Source: Acetobacteraceae bacterium UBA6159 (GTDB lineage: Bacteria > Pseudomonadota > Alphaproteobacteria > Acetobacterales > Acetobacteraceae). From it: a stretch of DNA of 47,010 bases. Location of the stretch: positions 1-47,010 of the forward strand of contig DIUL01000086.1 in NCBI GenBank assembly GCA_002422345.1, read 5' to 3'. Of this stretch, positions 26,416-35,124 are shown one piece after another. Under the pieces are notes generated by a model. That model made no database searches. It was given only the letters and a program-made list of their open reading frames with translations, and was not told the origin of the DNA. Made by a program: the position numbers and the translations under genes. How positions within the stretch are numbered: the first letter of the stretch is position 1; every line of letters begins with the position of its first letter.

Positions 26416-27108
26416 CTAACCCCAGCGGGGCAGCCGATCCAGGCCGCCGATCACCGTCTCCACATAGGTCGCGAAGGCGTCGTCCAGCGGCGCGTCCAGC
26501 CCGTTGTGCCAGCGCACGACGAAGGCGCGGTTGGTCATCGCCGGCAGATGCGCCGCCAGGGTCGGGTGGCGCGCCGGATCGACGGTGGCGAGCCGGTTGC
26601 GCAGCGTCTCCTGCCAGGGTTCCGTGCTGTCGGCCGGCAAAGGCGCGAATTCCAGCGTGGTGAACCCGACCATCGCGGCGATCACGACGTTGTAGGCGCC
26701 CACCAGCGACGCCCCGCCGAACCCGGCGCGGGTCAGCGTCGCCAGCAGCGCCTCGATCAGGTCCAGGTCGATCCCGGCATTCGACAGCAACTGGCTGCCC
26801 AGCACCGGGGCCACGTTCGGATGGGCGCGAACCGCCGTCCGATAGTTGTGGAACAGCGCGCGCAGCCAGTCCTGCCAGGACAGCGCCGTCGCCCCGGACG
26901 GCAGGATGTCGCGGATCGCCTCCCCCGCCGCGGCGGCCAGCAACCCGTCCCGGCCGCCGGGGACGTGCCAGTACAGCGCCGCCGGAAACACCCCCAGCGC
27001 GCGGGCGACCCCACGCAGGCTGAAGCCGGTGAACCCCACCTCATCCAGGCAGGCCAGCGCGGCGCCGACGATCCGCTCCATGCTCAAAGGCTGTTTTGTG
27101 CGACCCAT
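26416..27108 (-). CDS. TetR/AcrR family transcriptional regulator
   Basis: The 230-residue protein has a helix-turn-helix typical of TetR regulators: MERIVGAALACLDEVGFTGF, then SLRGVARALGVFPAALYWHV. The C-terminal part is a helical ligand domain, best fitting the tetracycline-repressor-like C-terminal type (ATLTRAGFGGASLVGAYNVV). The ATG at 27108 is the natural start; the frame extends upstream through a divergent region. It is divergent from the DUF2946-like gene, with 78 bases between, and may control that gene, itself and the TonB receptor. Confidence 0.85.
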   Translation of the reverse strand: MGRTKQPLSMERIVGAALACLDEVGFTGFSLRGVARALGVFPAALYWHVPGGRDGLLAAAAGEAIRDILPSGATALSWQDWLRALFHNYRTAVRAHPNVAPVLGSQLLSNAGIDLDLIEALLATLTRAGFGGASLVGAYNVVIAAMVGFTTLEFAPLPADSTEPWQETLRNRLATVDPARHPTLAAHLPAMTNRAFVVRWHNGLDAPLDDAFATYVETVIGGLDRLPRWG

Positions 27109-27186
27109 GGTCCGAGGTAACCGCCGACGCCCCGCGCCGCAAGCCGGTTGATTGCGGTACGTTATTGAACATTGTATAGGAATCGT

Positions 27187-27585
27187 ATGGGGGAACGTCA
27201 CCGGCATCGCTGGGCAACGCGTGTCACCTCGGCGCGCCTTCTGGCCGCCGGGTGGATGCTGCTGGCCTGGTTGCTGGCGGGCGTCGGTCCAATGGGACCC
27301 GGCACGATCGGCAACCCGGCGGAGCAGGACTCGCTCGCGGCGCTGGTCGTCGGCACCATGTGCGGCCACGCCGGCACGACCGACCCGGCCGACGCACCGG
27401 ACCGGTCCGACACCTGCGGCGCCTGCTGCGTGTTTCCGGGCGGCGCCGTCGCACCCCCCTCCGCCTGGCTGGCCCCCGCGCCCGAGGCCCCGCGGCCGCC
27501 GAAGCCCGTGCCGGTCCGGCTTGCCCCCTTGCCCGACCCGGCGACGTTTCCGACCGCCCGCGGCCCGCCCGTTTCCCTGATCTGA
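27187..27585 (+). CDS. Small secreted Cys-rich protein, DUF2946-like
   Basis: The 132-residue protein has an N-terminal hydrophobic signal-anchor (RLLAAGWMLLAWLLAGVGP) and a cysteine-bearing segment with MCGHAG and SDTCGACCVFPGG, which resembles DUF2946 proteins found beside TonB-dependent receptors for copper or other metals. The tail is proline-rich. ATG 27187 was chosen over TTG 27172. The sequence from 27165 to 27186 is AT-rich, with a TATAGG at 27175. It precedes the receptor by 87 bases and is probably in the same transcript. The family call is tentative. Confidence 0.6.
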   Translation: MGERHRHRWATRVTSARLLAAGWMLLAWLLAGVGPMGPGTIGNPAEQDSLAALVVGTMCGHAGTTDPADAPDRSDTCGACCVFPGGAVAPPSAWLAPAPEAPRPPKPVPVRLAPLPDPATFPTARGPPVSLI

Positions 27586-27672
27586 ACCGCCCTTCCGCCG
27601 TGTTTCCGCCCGCCTCCGCCAAACGGGGGTGGTCGCCGCGGGCCCGTGCCCGCAGATCAGGACAAGACTTCA

Positions 27673-29808
27673 ATGACGCAACATTCCCTGCGCGCCGCGC
27701 TGCTGTGTTCCAGCATGCTCGCCGGCATCACGCCCGCGCTGGCCCAAACCGCCACGACCACCCTGCCCGAACCGATCGAGGTGCGTGATCAGGCCCCCTC
27801 GGTGCCCACGACCGAGACCACCGCCGGCCCCGTGCGCGGCTACCAGGCGCTGACGACGCAAAGCGTGACCCGCACCCAGACATCGTTGCAGGAAACGCCG
27901 ATCTCGGTGCAGGTGATCCCCCGCCAGATGATCGACGAACAGGGCGCGATCACCCTGCAGGACGCGCTCCGCAACGCCCCCTCCACCAAGGCCCTTCCCG
28001 CCCTTTCCGTCGGGCAGCTCGGCCCCAAGGTTCGTGGGTTCGCGGGGGAGCGTTACATCGACGGGCTGCCCAACTACTACGACCCCGGCTCCCGCGACCT
28101 GCTTGTGAATGTCGAGCGGATCGAGGTCCTGAAGGGGCCGCCGAGCTTCCTGGCGCAAGGGGGGCAGACGCCGACCGGGGGGGTGATCAATATCCTCTCG
28201 AAGCTGCCCGAGCCGAAGCAGTTCTTCGAAATCGGGATCACCGGCGGCAGCTATGGGCTGATCACGCCCTTCTTCGACTTCAACCAGCCGCTGACCGAGG
28301 ACGGCACGGTCCTGTTCCGTATGACCGGGCAGTATGAGGCCGCCAACTCCAACATCGATATCGTCAACCGGCGCAGCTACGAGATCAATCCGACCCTGAC
28401 CTTCACCAACAACCGCACGACGACGCTGACGATCCAGGGGCGGCTGTCGCACCGGGATCAGCAGGATTACAGCGGGCTGCCGATCTCGGGCACGCTGAAC
28501 AACTCGCTCTATACCGTCCGGCGGACGCTGTTTCCCTCCAACGCCAGCATTCCGCGCACATCGTCGGACATCGCCAGCCTGACCGTGCGGCTGGATCACC
28601 AGTTCAACGACATGTGGTCGGTCAATTCGGCCGCCCGCATCAGCAGCGCGCGGTTCCGGGAGCCGTCGCAGTTCGTGCTGAGCAACAATCCGCTGCTGCC
28701 GCCTTCGACCTTCGGCGTGTTCAATGGCCGGTTGAACGAGGACACGAGCGAGATTTCATTCAACACCAACTTCATCGCCAAGTTCGACTCAGGCCCCGCG
28801 AAGACGCAGGTGCTGCTGGGGGTCGACTATGACCGGGTCACCGACAAGGGCTTCCTGAACGCCGATATCGCGGGCTTCGTCGATTTCTCCAACCCCGTGT
28901 TCCCGAACTATGTGGAACCGGCGTCGGGGCCGTTCACGTCGTTCAGCAATGTCGACAACAACTATCTCAATGTCGGCATGATGCTGCAGGTGCAGTCGAC
29001 GTTGTGGGAGCGTCTGCATGTGCTGGGCGGGCTGCGGCTTGGGCATGTCGAGATCAATTCCAATGAACTCGTCACCGGGTCGAGCTTCAAGACGGACGAG
29101 ACCCGGCTGCTGCCGCGGGTGGGCGTTGCGTTCGACATCACGCCGGCGATCACGGTCTTCGCCAACTATGCCCAGGGCATGCGCCCCGTGCCGTTCTTCA
29201 ACGGGCCGAGCGCACCGAAGCCGGAACTGTCTTCTCAGGTGGAGGCGGGGTTGAAGCTGAACTTCGCGCAGGGCCTGTCGGGCACGGTGTCGCTCTTTGA
29301 TATCACCCGCAACAACGTGGTGGCGGCGAGCGCTCTGGTGCCGGGGTTGCAGGTGCAGACGGGGCAGCAGCGGTCCCAGGGTGTCGATGCCGACCTGGTC
29401 TGGCAGCCGAATCCCAACTGGTCGTTCCTGGCGAGCATGGCGTGGATGTATCCGCGGGTGGTCAAGGATACCGTCAACGAGGGCAAGATCCTGGACCAGG
29501 TGCCGCGCGCGGCGGGCCGGCTGTGGGGCACCTATCGGGTGACCGAGGGCGCTCTGACAGGTCTGTCCGTGGGTGCCGGTCTTTACGCGGCGTCACCACA
29601 GGCGGTGAACCTGACGAATACCGGCTTTACGCCCGGCTTCGTCACCTTCGATGCCCGTATCGCCTATAGCTGGCAGAACTGGACGCTGGCGGTGGTCGGG
29701 CGGAACCTGGCGGACCGGCAATATTATCTGCCCTATCCGTACCTGGATGGCCGCGTCGCACCAGCCGAGGGGCGGACGGTCTTCGCCACCCTGTCGGCTC
29801 GGTTTTGA
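27673..29808 (+). CDS. TonB-dependent siderophore receptor
   Basis: This is an outer-membrane 22-strand barrel with an N-terminal plug that imports ferric siderophore or another metal chelate using TonB energy. The 711-residue product has a signal peptide (LRAALLCSSMLAGITPALA) and a plug with ETPISVQVIPRQMIDEQGA, IEVLKGPPSFLAQGG and TGGVINILSKLP. Barrel repeats run to the last strand NLADRQYYLPYPYLDG and an end of ATLSARF, with the terminal phenylalanine typical of Omp85-dependent proteins. Length is normal. The ATG at 27673 gives the signal peptide directly. It ends 17 bases before the next gene. Confidence 0.92.
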   Translation: MTQHSLRAALLCSSMLAGITPALAQTATTTLPEPIEVRDQAPSVPTTETTAGPVRGYQALTTQSVTRTQTSLQETPISVQVIPRQMIDEQGAITLQDALRNAPSTKALPALSVGQLGPKVRGFAGERYIDGLPNYYDPGSRDLLVNVERIEVLKGPPSFLAQGGQTPTGGVINILSKLPEPKQFFEIGITGGSYGLITPFFDFNQPLTEDGTVLFRMTGQYEAANSNIDIVNRRSYEINPTLTFTNNRTTTLTIQGRLSHRDQQDYSGLPISGTLNNSLYTVRRTLFPSNASIPRTSSDIASLTVRLDHQFNDMWSVNSAARISSARFREPSQFVLSNNPLLPPSTFGVFNGRLNEDTSEISFNTNFIAKFDSGPAKTQVLLGVDYDRVTDKGFLNADIAGFVDFSNPVFPNYVEPASGPFTSFSNVDNNYLNVGMMLQVQSTLWERLHVLGGLRLGHVEINSNELVTGSSFKTDETRLLPRVGVAFDITPAITVFANYAQGMRPVPFFNGPSAPKPELSSQVEAGLKLNFAQGLSGTVSLFDITRNNVVAASALVPGLQVQTGQQRSQGVDADLVWQPNPNWSFLASMAWMYPRVVKDTVNEGKILDQVPRAAGRLWGTYRVTEGALTGLSVGAGLYAASPQAVNLTNTGFTPGFVTFDARIAYSWQNWTLAVVGRNLADRQYYLPYPYLDGRVAPAEGRTVFATLSARF

Positions 29809-29825
29809 GAAAGGGAGGACGTGAC

Positions 29826-30641
29826 ATGCCGCCGACCCGTCGAGCCATCACTGTCGGGGCGGCGGCGGCCGCTGCCTCGATCCGTGCCGCGGCCAGCGCC
29901 GATCCGCCGCCAGCGCATGACATGACCGGCGTCCCGCCGTCGTGGCATGGCAGTGAGCGGATCGCGATGCTGATCTATCCGGGGTTCACCGCGCTCGACA
30001 TGGTGGGGCCGCACTACATGCTGTCCAGCCTGATGGGGGCGACGACGCTGGTCATCGCGCGGGACCGCCAGCCGGTGCGGAGCGATACCGGGCTGGTGAT
30101 CACGCCGGACCTGGCCTTGTCCGAGTGGACGGGCGACATCGACATCCCGTGCGTGCCGGGCGGGACGAGCGGGACTCTGGCCGCGATGGAGGACGCCGAG
30201 ACGATCCGGTTCCTGCGGGACGTGGGGGCGCGGGCGCGGTTCATCACGTCCGTGTGTACCGGGTCGCTGATCCTGGGGGCGGCGGGGCTGCTGGAGGGGT
30301 ACCGGGCGACGTCGCACTGGGTGACGCGGCCGTTGCTGCCGATCTTCGGGGCGACGCCCGAGGATGCACGGATCGTGCGGGACCGTAACCGGATTACGGC
30401 GGCGGGGGTGACGGCGGGGCTGGATTTCGGGCTGTCCCTGGTCGGGGAGCTTCGGGATACGGCCTATGCCCAGGGCGTGCAGTTGCTGGCGGAATACGCG
30501 CCCGAGCCGCCGTTTGACGCGGGGACGACTCGGACCGCGCCGGTGGCCGTGCAGGGGATGCTGACGGGGATGTTCGCGGGGTTCATGGTGAAGGCGGAGG
30601 AGACGAGCCGGCGGTCGATGGCGCGGGTTCGCGGGGGGTGA
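29826..30641 (+). CDS. DJ-1/PfpI family protein with exported signal (isonitrile hydratase-like)
   Basis: The 271-residue product carries a twin-arginine-like signal (TRRAITVGAAAAAASIRAA) and then a DJ-1/PfpI domain: RIAMLIYPGFTALDMVGPHY, then PCVPGGTSGTL and SVCTGSLILGAAGLL with the nucleophile-type cysteine at residue 144. The order resembles isonitrile hydratase and related ThiJ/PfpI proteins. A strong AGGGAGGA site precedes the ATG. It lies 17 bases after the TonB receptor, so it is likely co-transcribed. An exported member next to an outer-membrane receptor is unusual; the substrate is unknown. Confidence 0.8.
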   Translation: MPPTRRAITVGAAAAAASIRAAASADPPPAHDMTGVPPSWHGSERIAMLIYPGFTALDMVGPHYMLSSLMGATTLVIARDRQPVRSDTGLVITPDLALSEWTGDIDIPCVPGGTSGTLAAMEDAETIRFLRDVGARARFITSVCTGSLILGAAGLLEGYRATSHWVTRPLLPIFGATPEDARIVRDRNRITAAGVTAGLDFGLSLVGELRDTAYAQGVQLLAEYAPEPPFDAGTTRTAPVAVQGMLTGMFAGFMVKAEETSRRSMARVRGG

Positions 30642-30710
30642 TGGGTTGCCCCCGTGGTGGCGGGTGTGCGGAGGTGGCGGGGGGCTGTGGGTCGCCAGCA
30701 ATCGCCACTT

Positions 30711-30799
30711 CGTCATGGCGGCCGAAGGGCCGCCAACCACGACTTTCCGCTTGGCAACCGGGGAAAGTCGTGGGTCCCGGCCCTTCGGCCGGGATGACG
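30711..30799. repeat. REPIN: two inverted REP units
   Basis: The left unit (30711-30748) is CGTCATGGCGGCCGAAGGGCC, GCCAACCACGACTTTCC. The right unit (30762-30799) is its reverse complement in form, GGAAAGTCGTGGGTCCCGG, CCCTTCGGCCGGGATGACG. The 12-base loop region is GCTTGGCAACCG. The stem cores are GGCCGAAGGGCC and GGCCCTTCGGCC. It lies in the 243-base convergent gap between the DJ-1-like gene and the amidohydrolase gene; apart from this the gap holds only GC-rich sequence. Confidence 0.8.
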
Positions 30800-30884
30800 A
30801 TGGGGGGCGGACGCCGGACCGTGGGCGCTGACGATGGGGGCGGCCGCCGCCTTCGAAAATGGCGCCCCCCTCGAAACTCCCCCC

Positions 30885-31913
30885 TCAGATCCGGTAGAAC
30901 CGGGCCGCCGTGTCGTGGAACAGCGCCTTCTTCTCATCGGCCGAGGCACCCGCCGCGATCCGCTTGAACGCGTTCCACATCACCGGGTAGGAGCACATGC
31001 CCTTGTCCACGGGGAAGTTGCTCTCGAACATGCAGCGGTCCGCGCCGAACGCCTCGATCAGCGCCAGCATATAGGGGCCCCAGGCGTTGGCGAGTTCGCC
31101 GGACGACGGCGGCAGCACGTTCTCGTGGAAGTCGAACCCGTTCACCACCATCGCCAGCCCGCCCAGCTTCATGTGGACATTCGGGCAGGTTGCCAGTTCA
31201 CGGATCGCGGCGTGCCACTCGGCGAAGACCTGTTCGCCGCGCCCGCGATAGGGGCCGACGCCGAGGGGGCCGCCGACGTGGTTCAGCACGATCGGGGTTT
31301 CCGGGAAGGCGCGCGCCAGGTCGACCAACTGGCTGATCTGCGTGTGGTACAGCCAGGCGTCATAGGTCAGGCCGCGCTTGCCGAGTTCAGCGAACCCGCG
31401 ACGGAAGGCGGTTGATCCCATCAGCCCGAAGGTCGGCGGCGTCGCCATGCTGGCCAGGAAGCGGGGGTGGCGGGCGGTGATGTGGCGGATGCCGCGGAAC
31501 CGCCCTGCCCCGGCCGCGACATGTGCGTCCAGCACGGCCGGGAGTTCATCGCCCAGCGTCAGATCAGCGAACCCGACGATGCCGGCGCAGATGCGGGCAT
31601 GGGTCTTGCGCCGCTCCGCCTCGGCGGCGACCGAGGCGACGAACTCCGTCTCGCCCACCGGCTTCATGCCCTCGGGTCCGGTGTCGCGGTAGGCCCAGAA
31701 GCATTGCAGGAAGACGGTCGCGACGATGTTGTGGCCGGTGGTCAGGTCGGCCAGCAACTGATCGAGGAAATACGTGTTGCCGTGGTGGTTCCACAAATGA
31801 TGGTGCGGATCGACGATGGGCAGGTCGGGCTCCAGCGCATCCTCGCTCAGGCGCGCCAGCCAGGCGGGGTTGGGCGTCGGGTGCGTCAGGACCAGCGGCG
31901 GCATTTCTTGCAT
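30885..31913 (-). CDS. Amidohydrolase family protein (PF04909, LigI-like)
   Basis: The 342-residue protein is a TIM-barrel metal-dependent hydrolase of the amidohydrolase-2 group. Metal ligand candidates are in IVDPHHHLWN (HxH), the later VLNHVGGPLG and FESNFPVDKG with its aspartate. FLQCFWAYRDTG and GIRHITARHP are family positions. The group includes 2-pyrone-4,6-dicarboxylate hydrolase and other catabolic hydrolases of ring or lactone intermediates. It starts 17 bases after the TauD-like gene and is the last gene of a three-gene minus-strand operon. Confidence 0.85.
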   Translation of the reverse strand: MQEMPPLVLTHPTPNPAWLARLSEDALEPDLPIVDPHHHLWNHHGNTYFLDQLLADLTTGHNIVATVFLQCFWAYRDTGPEGMKPVGETEFVASVAAEAERRKTHARICAGIVGFADLTLGDELPAVLDAHVAAGAGRFRGIRHITARHPRFLASMATPPTFGLMGSTAFRRGFAELGKRGLTYDAWLYHTQISQLVDLARAFPETPIVLNHVGGPLGVGPYRGRGEQVFAEWHAAIRELATCPNVHMKLGGLAMVVNGFDFHENVLPPSSGELANAWGPYMLALIEAFGADRCMFESNFPVDKGMCSYPVMWNAFKRIAAGASADEKKALFHDTAARFYRI

Positions 31914-31930
31914 GGACGTTTCCTTGTTGC

Positions 31931-32800
31931 TTACGCCGCCAGCACGGGCGCGTTGTCGACGATCGTGGTGCGGTGCATGACGCGGCGTTCGGTCGGGTCG
32001 TGCGGGGTGACCGCGTGCATGGTGCAGCGGTTGTCCCACATCACGACGTCATGCGGCTCCCATTTGTGGCGATACAAATAGCGGTCCTGTTCGGCGAATT
32101 CCGCCAGGTCTTCTATCAACTGGCGGGCGGCGGGTTCTTCCATCCCCTCCACCTGCACGTTGTAGATCGGGCTGATGAACAGGGATTTCCGCCCGGTGAC
32201 CGGGTGACGCCGCACCATCGGATGCCAGATGGGCGGGACCACGGCGCGTTCGGCCTCCGTCATCGGCTTCAGGGCGCGCAGGCGGTGCAGGTTCTCGAAC
32301 TCATGCAAGGCACGCCGGTTCTCGACCTGCGTCTTCAGCGTCTCGGGCAGGTCCTCATAGACGCGATACATGTTGATGAACTGGGTTTCCCCACCGGTGC
32401 GGCTGATCTCCACCCCATGCAGCAGCGATCCCATGCAGGGCTCGGTGCGGTAGGAGCTGTCGGTGTGCCACAACTGCGCGAGCGACACCTGCTGCACGGT
32501 CGGGTGAGACGGCGGCATCAGGTTGCCGTCGTCATCGACGTTGGAGACGCGGAAAATCTCCCGCACCGCGCGCGATTTGATGATGGTCTGGTGGAAGATT
32601 TCCGGTTCGCCGAAATGCCTTGTGAAGGCGACGTGGTCCTCGTCACTGATGTCCTGGCCGGGGAAGATCAGCACCAGGTGGTCCATCCAGGCCTGGTGCA
32701 CGGCCTGGAACGTCGCCTTGTCCATCGGCGCGCGCATGTCGATGCCGGTGACGGCCGCGCCGATCTCCGGATGCAGCTTGCGGACCTGGATGGCAGTCAT
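31931..32800 (-). CDS. TauD/TfdA family Fe(II)/2-oxoglutarate-dependent dioxygenase
   Basis: The 289-residue enzyme belongs to the TauD/TfdA group, which oxidises small organic acids such as sulfonates or aryloxyalkanoates using 2-oxoglutarate and O2. The iron-binding HxD is in LWHTDSSY (about residue 110) and the distal histidine is in the late RRVMHRTTI. The N-terminal IGAAVTGIDMRAP and the EISRTGGETQFINM segment agree with the family. Its start overlaps the cupin stop by ATGA. The substrate is not deduced. Confidence 0.9.
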   Translation of the reverse strand: MTAIQVRKLHPEIGAAVTGIDMRAPMDKATFQAVHQAWMDHLVLIFPGQDISDEDHVAFTRHFGEPEIFHQTIIKSRAVREIFRVSNVDDDGNLMPPSHPTVQQVSLAQLWHTDSSYRTEPCMGSLLHGVEISRTGGETQFINMYRVYEDLPETLKTQVENRRALHEFENLHRLRALKPMTEAERAVVPPIWHPMVRRHPVTGRKSLFISPIYNVQVEGMEEPAARQLIEDLAEFAEQDRYLYRHKWEPHDVVMWDNRCTMHAVTPHDPTERRVMHRTTIVDNAPVLAA

Positions 32801-33768
32801 TGCGCCGCCTCCGCCGTTGGTTGCTCGCAGAATTCAAAGCCCATGGCGCGGGTGTGGTAGTAGATGCCGCCGTCCTGGATGATCAGGAACAGCGCCTGCT
32901 CCGTGCCGCCGTTGTGGTGGGAGTGGACGGAGACGGGCGGCGTGATCGTGGTCGCCCAGGGCGCCCAATCCTTGCGCTTGCCGTCGATCACCGAGAAACA
33001 TTTGTCCCCCGTGATGACCAGCGACACCGCGACCGAGTTGTGCCGGTGCGGCCGCTGCACGACGCCGCCGGGCAGGGAGTTCATGGCCGCGGTCAGCGTG
33101 GGCAGGATGTTCTTCGTCGCCTCCTGCCGTTCGGCCGAGAAGATCAGGGCGGAGCCGGCGATTTCCTCATTCCGGCCGATCTCGTAGATCATGTCGATCT
33201 GGCGCTGGATTTCGGCGCCGCGGTAATGCACGACATCGGTGGGGGCCTGGCCTGGCGCGGGCGGGCGGAGGTTTTCGAACGCCAGTTGCGGTTCATTGGT
33301 GACGATCCACAGGACGGAGTCTTCCGCGCCGGCAACGTGGGTGGCGGGGACGCCGCCGGGCAGGATAAACAGGTCGCCCGCGTCCCAGGAAATCGTTTCA
33401 TCGCCGCACTGGGTTGTGCCGGCCCCGATCATGACATAGGCGATGACGCCGCTCGCCTGGAAATCGGTGGCCAGCGTCTCCCCAGCCCGGATGCGGGCAT
33501 AGCGGGCGAGCACGAGCGGAGACGTCGCCGGGCAGGCGCAGCCAAGGATGCCCGAGATATCGCAGTCGATCAGCCCCGTCGGCGTCGCAGGGTCGATCGC
33601 GCGGGCCGGTTCGGCGGTGAACAGATGGTCTGGCACCGGCGGATTGACGACGTTGAAGGCATTGCCGGTGTTGAAGAACCGACCCCGCGCCTCGGCCTTC
33701 GTGCGCGGTTGCGCCGCGTGCTGGGCGGGCATTTCGGCGATGGTGCGTGGCATCTGGCCGTCTGGCAT
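32797..33768 (-). CDS. Bicupin dioxygenase-like protein (gentisate 1,2-dioxygenase type)
   Basis: The 323-residue protein has two cupin domains. The first ends GDLFILPGGVPATHVAG and the second contains RPHRHNSVAVSLVI with the HxH metal motif and the phrase SVHSHHNGGTEQALF. It looks like gentisate dioxygenase or a close relative, ring-cleaving Fe(II) enzymes, but could be another cupin. The start has AGGAGG 8 bases upstream. It is the first gene of a minus-strand operon with the TauD-like and amidohydrolase genes, fitting stepwise breakdown of an aromatic or related acid. Confidence 0.78.
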   Translation of the reverse strand: MPDGQMPRTIAEMPAQHAAQPRTKAEARGRFFNTGNAFNVVNPPVPDHLFTAEPARAIDPATPTGLIDCDISGILGCACPATSPLVLARYARIRAGETLATDFQASGVIAYVMIGAGTTQCGDETISWDAGDLFILPGGVPATHVAGAEDSVLWIVTNEPQLAFENLRPPAPGQAPTDVVHYRGAEIQRQIDMIYEIGRNEEIAGSALIFSAERQEATKNILPTLTAAMNSLPGGVVQRPHRHNSVAVSLVITGDKCFSVIDGKRKDWAPWATTITPPVSVHSHHNGGTEQALFLIIQDGGIYYHTRAMGFEFCEQPTAEAAQ

Positions 33769-33901
33769 GGGGAGTTCCTCCTGCGATGGGGAAGCATCCG
33801 GAACGGGGCAGCGTGCGTCAAGGCGGATGCGCGATTGATGCAGCGCAACACGCCCGCCCGCCGGACTGGTATAAAGGGCCGGCAGCACGGAGCGGAGCAT
33901 C

Positions 33902-34864
33902 ATGGCCGAACCCACCCACACCCACGGCAAGTACGACCTCGTCCTCTCCATGGCGCGCCGTCATCCACCGCTGCCCACGGCGGTGGTGCATCCCTGCGAT
34001 GAGGTCTCGCTGGCGGGGGCGATCGAGGGGCATCGCCTCGGCCTGATCGCCCCCACCCTGGTCGCCCCGCCGGTTCGGCTGCGGGCGCTGGCGGCGAAGA
34101 TGGGCGTCGATATCTCGGGCTTTCCGCTGGTGGAATCCCTGCACAGCCATGACTCGGCGGCCCGCGCGGTGGCGCTGGTGCGGGAGGCGAAGGTGGAGGC
34201 CCTGATGAAGGGCAGCCTGCATACCGACGAACTGATGGGCGCGGTGGTCGCGCGGGAAACCGGCATCCGCACCGAACGGCGCCTGAGCCATTGCTTCATC
34301 ATGGACGTGCCGGGCCACACGACGCCGCTGATCATCACCGACGCGGCGGTGAACATCGCGCCGTCCCTGGAGGACAAGGTCGACATCGTGCAGAACGCGA
34401 TCGACCTGTCGCATGCGCTGGGAATGGACAACCCCCTGGTCGCAATCCTGTCGGCGATGGAGACGGTGAACCCGAAGGTCCCGTCCACCATCGAGGCCGC
34501 GGCTTTGTGCAAGATGGCCGATCGCGGGCAGATCACGGGGGGGACGCTGGACGGGCCGCTGGCGCTCGACAACGCCATCAGCCCCGAGGCCGCGGCGATC
34601 AAGCACATCGTCTCCCCGGTCGCGGGCCGGGCGAACATCCTGGTGGTACCGGATCTGGAAGCGGGGAACATGCTGGCGAAAAGCCTGTCGTTCCTGGCCG
34701 GGGCCGAGAGCGCGGGGATCGTGCTGGGCGCGCGCGTGCCGATCATTCTGACAAGCCGAGCGGATTCGGCGGTAACGAGGGTGGCGAGCTGCGCGGTGGC
34801 GGTGCTGATGGCCGCCGCGCTCCGCAAGCAGGCGGCGGCGCGGGCGGCGGCGCACGGGATGTAG
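33902..34864 (+). CDS. Phosphate acetyl/butyryltransferase family protein
   Basis: The 320-residue protein belongs to the Pta/Ptb family, which transfers acyl groups between CoA and phosphate. Features are EALMKGSLHTDELMGAV, TERRLSHCFIMDVPGH, LIITDAAVNIAP and the C-terminal GAESAGIVLGARVPIILTSR. The size fits the short form often paired with acetate or butyrate kinase, but no kinase gene is present here. It is divergent from the cupin operon, with 133 bases between. Whether it uses acetyl or butyryl substrate is not clear. Confidence 0.87.
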   Translation: MAEPTHTHGKYDLVLSMARRHPPLPTAVVHPCDEVSLAGAIEGHRLGLIAPTLVAPPVRLRALAAKMGVDISGFPLVESLHSHDSAARAVALVREAKVEALMKGSLHTDELMGAVVARETGIRTERRLSHCFIMDVPGHTTPLIITDAAVNIAPSLEDKVDIVQNAIDLSHALGMDNPLVAILSAMETVNPKVPSTIEAAALCKMADRGQITGGTLDGPLALDNAISPEAAAIKHIVSPVAGRANILVVPDLEAGNMLAKSLSFLAGAESAGIVLGARVPIILTSRADSAVTRVASCAVAVLMAAALRKQAAARAAAHGM

Positions 34865-35124
34865 CCGCCACCGTCGGGCCTGGCGCGCCGGGTGATGGCA
34901 ACCGGCGGTGGACACCCCCTTCCTCGCACGCCTTTGGCGGCCTTTCCGGAACGATTGCACGCCCGCGACGGAGCCAGGGCAGCAACGACCCAATGCAAGA
35001 CCCGATCACGTGAAGAAATACCACCACAGGTAGAAATGTAATCGTATGTGATACAATTTTCTATTGAATTGTTTCAAAAACGCATGCTACATTGCCCGCC
35101 GGATTTCAGTCGACGGACCTGAGC
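34865..35124. promoter_or_regulatory. AT-rich control region of the Hint-domain protein
   Basis: From about 35010 to 35095 the base composition is much richer in A and T than the rest. An extended -10-like TGATACAAT lies at 35049-35057, and TTGAAT, 18 bases, TACATT at about 35064-35093 is an alternative promoter. No gene or repeat is seen in the first 140 bases. Confidence 0.4.

Noticed and set aside
33835..33848. TTGATGCAGCGCAA as a FixK2-type box upstream of the cupin operon and pta
   Set aside because: It fits only the loose TTGA-N6-GCAA form; several such matches are expected by chance in 47 kb.
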